Shown: positions 5,046-8,413 of the stretch, piece after piece
Layout of the letters: each line of letters opens with the position of its first letter
Position numbering within the stretch: the stretch's first letter is position 1
Notes under the pieces: model-generated
Databases searched by the model: none
What the model was told of the DNA's origin: nothing
What the model saw: the letters and a program-made list of their open reading frames with translations, nothing else
Source: Frankiales bacterium
GTDB lineage: Bacteria; Actinomycetota; Actinomycetes; JAFAQI01
Assembly (NCBI GenBank): GCA_019246495.1
Contig: JAFAQI010000145.1
Coordinates: 1-8,413 of the forward strand
Length of the DNA stretch: 8,413 nucleotides
Reading direction: 5' to 3'
Position numbers and translations under genes: made by a program

Positions 5046-7622
5046 ATGACCGAGAACGCCCGCGTGCCCGAGAAACCGTCGCTCGACGGCCTCGAAGAGC
5101 GCTGGATCTCGGTATGGGAGGAGCAGGGGCTGTATCGCTTCGACCGGTCGAAGTCGCGCGAGGAGATCTACGCGATCGACACTCCGCCGATCACCGCGAG
5201 CGGATCGCTGCACGTCGGGCACGTGTTCTCCTACACGCACACCGACCTCGTCGCGCGCTACCAGCGGATGCGCGGCCGCGAGGTGTTCTATCCGATGGGC
5301 TGGGACGACAACGGCCTGCCCAGCGAGCGCCGCGTGCAGAACTACTACGGCGTGCGGTGCGATCCGTCACTGCACTATGACCCCGGTTACGTCGCGCCGG
5401 AGGGCGGCACCGGCGCGCGGACGAAGCCGCAGGACCAGACGCCGATCTCCCGGCAGAACTTCGTCGAGCTCTGTGACCAGCTCACCGCGGAGGACGAGAA
5501 GTCCTACGCCGACATCTGGCGTCGCCTCGCTCTTTCGGTCGACTGGTCGGACCCCTATCGCACGATCGACAAGCGTTCGACCGCCATCTCGCAGAAGGCC
5601 TTTTTGCGGAACCTCGCGCGCGGCGAGGCCTACCAGGCGATGGCTCCGTCGCTGTGGGACACGACGTTCCGCACGGCGGTCGCGCAGGCCGAGCTGGAGG
5701 ACCGCGAGCGGCCGGGCGCCTACCACCGCATCGCATTCCACGGATCAGCAGGCCAGGGCGACAAAGCTGCGGGCGGGCCGGTCTACATCGAGACGACCCG
5801 CCCAGAACTGCTGCCGGCGTGCGTCGCGCTCGTCGCGCATCCGGACGACGAGCGTTACCAGCCGATGTTCGGTACGACGGTGCGCACGCCGCTGTTCGCC
5901 GCCGAGGTGCCAGTCGTCGCGCATCGCCTTGCCGAGCCCGACAAGGGGTCCGGCATCGCGATGATCTGCACGTTCGGCGACCTCACCGACGTGACGTGGT
6001 GGCGGGAGCTTCAGCTGCCGACGAGACCGATTGTCGGGATGGACGGCCGCATCGTTGCCGAGCCTCCGGCCGAGGTCGATGCAGCCGCGTATGCCCGGCT
6101 GGCCGGCAAGACGGTGCACAGCGCACGAGAAGAAGTCGTCGCGATGCTGCGCGAGTCGGGCGACCTCGACGGTGACCCCAAGCCGATCACGCATCCGGTG
6201 AAGTTCTACGAGAGGGGCGACAAGCCGCTCGAGATCATCACCACGCGTCAGTGGTACATCCGCAACGGCGGCCGCGACACCGCAATCCGCGACGCGCTCG
6301 TGGCTCGCGGCAAGGAGCTCGACTGGCATCCGCCACACATGCGCGTGCGCTACGAGCACTGGGTGGAAGGCCTGACCGGCGACTGGCTGATCTCGCGGCA
6401 GCGGTTCTTCGGCGTACCGTTCCCGGTCTGGTATCGGCTCGACGCCGAGGGCAACGCCGACTACGACAACCCGATCACGCCGGACGAGGCGACGCTGCCG
6501 GTCGACCCGTCGAGCGACGTCCCACCGGGGTACGACGAGGCGCAGCGTGGGCAGCCCGGCGGTTTCATCGGAGACCCCGACGTGATGGACACGTGGGCAA
6601 CCTCGTCGTTGTCGCCGCAGATCGCCGGCGGATGGACATTCGACGACGACTTGTTCGGCCGGGTGTTCCCGATGGATCTGCGACCGCAAGGCCAGGACAT
6701 CATCCGCACCTGGCTGTTCTCGACGGTCGTGCGGTCGCACTACGAGTTCGGCACGGTGCCCTGGACCAACGCCGGCATCAGCGGCTGGATCCTCGACCCG
6801 GACCGCAAGAAGATGTCGAAGTCCAAGGGCGACGTCGTCACGCCGGTCGCGTTGTTCGAGGAGTTCGGCAGCGACGCAGTCCGCTACTGGTCGGCGTCCG
6901 CGCGGCTCGGCACGGACGCGGCGTTCGACACGGGCCAGATGAAGATCGGGCGACGGCTCGCGATCAAGATTTTGAACGCGTCGAAGTTCGCGCTCACCCT
7001 CGGCGAGACCGAGGGCGACCTGGCTGCCGTGCAACATCCGCTCGACCGCGCGCTGCTCGTCCGGCTCTCGGACGTGATCGAGACCGCGACGCGGTCGCTC
7101 GACCGCTACGACCACACGCGCGCACTCGAGGCGACCGAGACGTTCTTCTGGACCTTCTGCGACGACTACGTGGAGCTGGTGAAGGAACGTGCGTACGGCG
7201 AGCGCGGTGATGAGGCCGGCGCGTCAGCCAAGGCGACGTTGACGATCGCGCTGAAGGTGCTGCTGCGGCTCTTCGCGCCGTTCCTGCCGTTCGTCACCGA
7301 AGAGGTGTGGTCGTGGTGGCAGGACGGGTCGGTGCATCGGGCCACCTGGCCGACGGTCGGCGAGGTCACGGTCGGCGACGCCGAGCCCGCGCTGCTGGCA
7401 CTGATGGGCGATGCGCTGTCGCAGGTGCGCAAGGCGAAGTCGGAAGCGAAGGTCTCGATGCGCACCGAGGTCGCGACCGCGGTGGTCCGCGGACCCGCGC
7501 CGCAGCTCCACATCCTCGCGACCGCGACCGACGACCTCCGCAGTGCCGGCAAGATCGCCGACCTCCGGCTCGAACCCGCTGGGGATCCGTCGATCCTCGT
7601 CTCGGTGACTTTGGCCACCTGA
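5046..7622 (+). CDS. valS: Valine--tRNA ligase, archaeal-like type 2
   Basis: An 858-residue class I aminoacyl-tRNA synthetase that charges tRNA-Val in the cytosol. Rossmann-fold HIGH motif is SLHVGH (HVGH 56-59), preceded by IDTPPITASG. The KMSKS motif is intact (589-593, in LDPDRKKMSKSKGDVV). The CP1 editing domain is at about 225-390, with ETTRPELLPACVALVAHPDDERY (249-271) and GSGIAMICTFGDLTDV (301-316). The anticodon-binding helical domain spans about 660-800 (RLFAPFLPFVTEEVWSWW at 741-758). It has GWDDNGLPSERRVQNYYGVRCDPSL (85-109) where common bacterial ValS has GTDHAGIATQ, and it ends without the C-terminal coiled-coil tRNA arm. Both mark the type 2 (archaeal/Rickettsia-like) class. 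The ATG at 5046 is chosen over an in-frame extension to 4881, which runs antisense inside folC. It is divergent from folC and convergent with the GAF gene. Confidence 0.97.
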   Translation: MTENARVPEKPSLDGLEERWISVWEEQGLYRFDRSKSREEIYAIDTPPITASGSLHVGHVFSYTHTDLVARYQRMRGREVFYPMGWDDNGLPSERRVQNYYGVRCDPSLHYDPGYVAPEGGTGARTKPQDQTPISRQNFVELCDQLTAEDEKSYADIWRRLALSVDWSDPYRTIDKRSTAISQKAFLRNLARGEAYQAMAPSLWDTTFRTAVAQAELEDRERPGAYHRIAFHGSAGQGDKAAGGPVYIETTRPELLPACVALVAHPDDERYQPMFGTTVRTPLFAAEVPVVAHRLAEPDKGSGIAMICTFGDLTDVTWWRELQLPTRPIVGMDGRIVAEPPAEVDAAAYARLAGKTVHSAREEVVAMLRESGDLDGDPKPITHPVKFYERGDKPLEIITTRQWYIRNGGRDTAIRDALVARGKELDWHPPHMRVRYEHWVEGLTGDWLISRQRFFGVPFPVWYRLDAEGNADYDNPITPDEATLPVDPSSDVPPGYDEAQRGQPGGFIGDPDVMDTWATSSLSPQIAGGWTFDDDLFGRVFPMDLRPQGQDIIRTWLFSTVVRSHYEFGTVPWTNAGISGWILDPDRKKMSKSKGDVVTPVALFEEFGSDAVRYWSASARLGTDAAFDTGQMKIGRRLAIKILNASKFALTLGETEGDLAAVQHPLDRALLVRLSDVIETATRSLDRYDHTRALEATETFFWTFCDDYVELVKERAYGERGDEAGASAKATLTIALKVLLRLFAPFLPFVTEEVWSWWQDGSVHRATWPTVGEVTVGDAEPALLALMGDALSQVRKAKSEAKVSMRTEVATAVVRGPAPQLHILATATDDLRSAGKIADLRLEPAGDPSILVSVTLAT

Positions 7623-7649
7623 CCGGCCTAGAACCCGGTCATGTGGCCA
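7612..7649. terminator. Bidirectional terminator-like hairpin between valS and GAF gene
   Basis: Arms TGGCCACCTGACCGG (7612-7626) and CCGGTCATGTGGCCA (7635-7649) pair at 14 of 15 positions, with a single C/T mismatch (7619/7642), around an 8-nt loop (CCTAGAAC). The left arm contains the last valS codons and its TGA; the right arm ends 12 nt from the stop codon of the convergent GAF gene. The symmetry and position fit a terminator shared by both genes. No T-tract follows on either side, which is common in high-GC actinobacterial terminators. Confidence 0.75.
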
Positions 7650-7661
7650 TAGGCAACGGTG

Positions 7662-8399
7662 TCAGCGCGAGAAGATCCGGCTGGTCACGTCCGGGACCGA
7701 CAGGGTTTCGGACCGCTGCTGCGGCATGCGCAGCGCGACGTCCTCCGGGGCGAACAAGTTCTCCAGCCGCAGCAGCTGCCGGTCGAGGTCGAGTCGCTCC
7801 CCGCGCCGGGCGGCGGCGACGGCGGCCAGCGCATAGGCGCGGGCCTCGCGCAGCCGCAGTTCGAGCTGGTCCGCCCGCGCCCGGGCCGCATCGGCAGAGG
7901 CGTGCGCCCGCGCGCTCTGGATCGCCGCCGCAACAACAGTCGCCGCGGCAACGACCAAGCGCCGTTGTTCCGTCGACCAGGCGTCCGGCACTGGTGAGTC
8001 CAGCTGCAGCAGGCCGATCGCCCGACCTTCGGCAACGAGCGGGACGCCGAAGTAGCTCCGCACGCCGTCCGACACGACAGCGTTGCCATCCGCATCCACG
8101 GCCCGGTCGGCGACGATGTCCGGGAGATACACCGGCTGCTCGGTGAGGATCACCCGGCCGCCGATCGACCCGCCGAGCGGGATCCGCTGCGCCATGGCGT
8201 GCGGTGGCGCGACCGGGTCCGCCGCGGCCATCCGGATCCAGCCCTCGTCGTCGAGAAGCTGGATCGAGCCGCCGCCGAACTGAAGGTGCGGGCGCAAGCC
8301 TCGGAAGACCTCGCTCAGCACGCTGTCGACGTCGTGGCGTGCCGTCACCTGACGAGCCAGGCGCGACAACCACTCTGCGTCGTCGCTCCTCCTGGTCAC
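7662..8399 (-). CDS. GAF domain-containing protein
   Basis: A 245-residue protein with a GAF sensor domain at about residues 20-162, ending in a helical segment. Support: start helix LSRLARQVTARHDVDSVLSEVFRGL (11-35), a FGGGSIQLLDDEGWIRMAAADP strand pair (41-62), LGGSIGGRVILTEQPVYLPDI (75-95), RSYFGVPLVAEGRAIGLLQLDSP (114-136), and STEQRRLVVAAATVVAAAIQSAR (142-164). The remainder is Ala/Arg-rich helix, possibly coiled coil (162-215), and a polar tail. I see no kinase, cyclase, GGDEF or DNA-binding domain, so ligand and output are unknown; it may bind a small molecule or dimerise with another regulator. The assigned GTG start is uncertain: the frame stays open to the right window edge (8413) and only 14 nt of upstream sequence is present, so the true start, or further domains, may lie outside. 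It is convergent with valS. Confidence 0.82.
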   Translation of the reverse strand: MTRRSDDAEWLSRLARQVTARHDVDSVLSEVFRGLRPHLQFGGGSIQLLDDEGWIRMAAADPVAPPHAMAQRIPLGGSIGGRVILTEQPVYLPDIVADRAVDADGNAVVSDGVRSYFGVPLVAEGRAIGLLQLDSPVPDAWSTEQRRLVVAAATVVAAAIQSARAHASADAARARADQLELRLREARAYALAAVAAARRGERLDLDRQLLRLENLFAPEDVALRMPQQRSETLSVPDVTSRIFSR

Positions 8400-8413
8400 G
8401 ACCCCATCACAAC

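Noticed and set aside
5009..5047. 13-codon N-terminal extension of folC to an ATG at 5047
   Set aside because: It would overlap the valS start codon and cover the TAACCT hexamer placed 7 nt before the GTG at 5008; the residues do not look like a FolC N-terminus.
5745..7115. 456-codon open frame on the minus strand
   Set aside because: Antisense to valS; composition typical of a shadow frame, no motif.
7639..8373. 244-codon open frame on the minus strand
   Set aside because: Overlaps the GAF gene in another frame; Arg/Gly/Pro-rich and motif-free, whereas the chosen frame has a clear GAF domain.

Overview
The window is a high-GC actinobacterial chromosome segment. The pointers are strong G/C third-position bias, several GTG starts, TANNNT -10 boxes placed 7-8 nt before start codons (the leaderless arrangement common in actinobacteria), an MreB closest by eye to Streptomyces-type MreB, and a folC - DUF4233 - ndk - mreBCD - mrdA gene order that I recall from Streptomyces and relatives. 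The presence of mreBCD argues against Mycobacterium and Corynebacterium, which lack MreB. I cannot name the genus.

Layout from right to left, as the minus-strand genes are transcribed. A GAF-domain protein gene (8399-7662) converges on the plus-strand valS (5046-7622). A near-perfect 15-bp hairpin overlapping the valS stop separates the two. valS diverges from folC across a 37-bp intergenic gap (5009-5045), with a -10-like hexamer exactly 7 nt before each start. folC and a small membrane protein (DUF4233 family) overlap by 4 nt and form an operon. An 80-bp gap follows, carrying a long interrupted inverted repeat and the probable ndk promoter. Then come ndk, an 83-bp gap, and the cell-shape operon mreB - mreC - mreD - mrdA, which runs off the left edge after the first 55 codons of mrdA.

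Functionally this is mostly core metabolism and cell-wall morphogenesis. FolC makes folylpolyglutamates, Ndk balances NTP pools, ValS charges tRNA-Val, and MreB/C/D with PBP2 guide peptidoglycan insertion. No transposase, CRISPR array, phage gene, tRNA or rRNA was seen, and I found no convincing unknown multi-gene system.

The most noteworthy points are these: ValS is of the archaeal/Rickettsia-like 'type 2' class (DDNGLPSE signature, no C-terminal coiled coil) and points away from folC. The folC/valS divergent start region looks leaderless in both directions. Two strong inverted repeats lie at gene boundaries (3223-3296 and 7612-7649). All other long open frames are antisense or out-of-frame shadows produced by the base composition.
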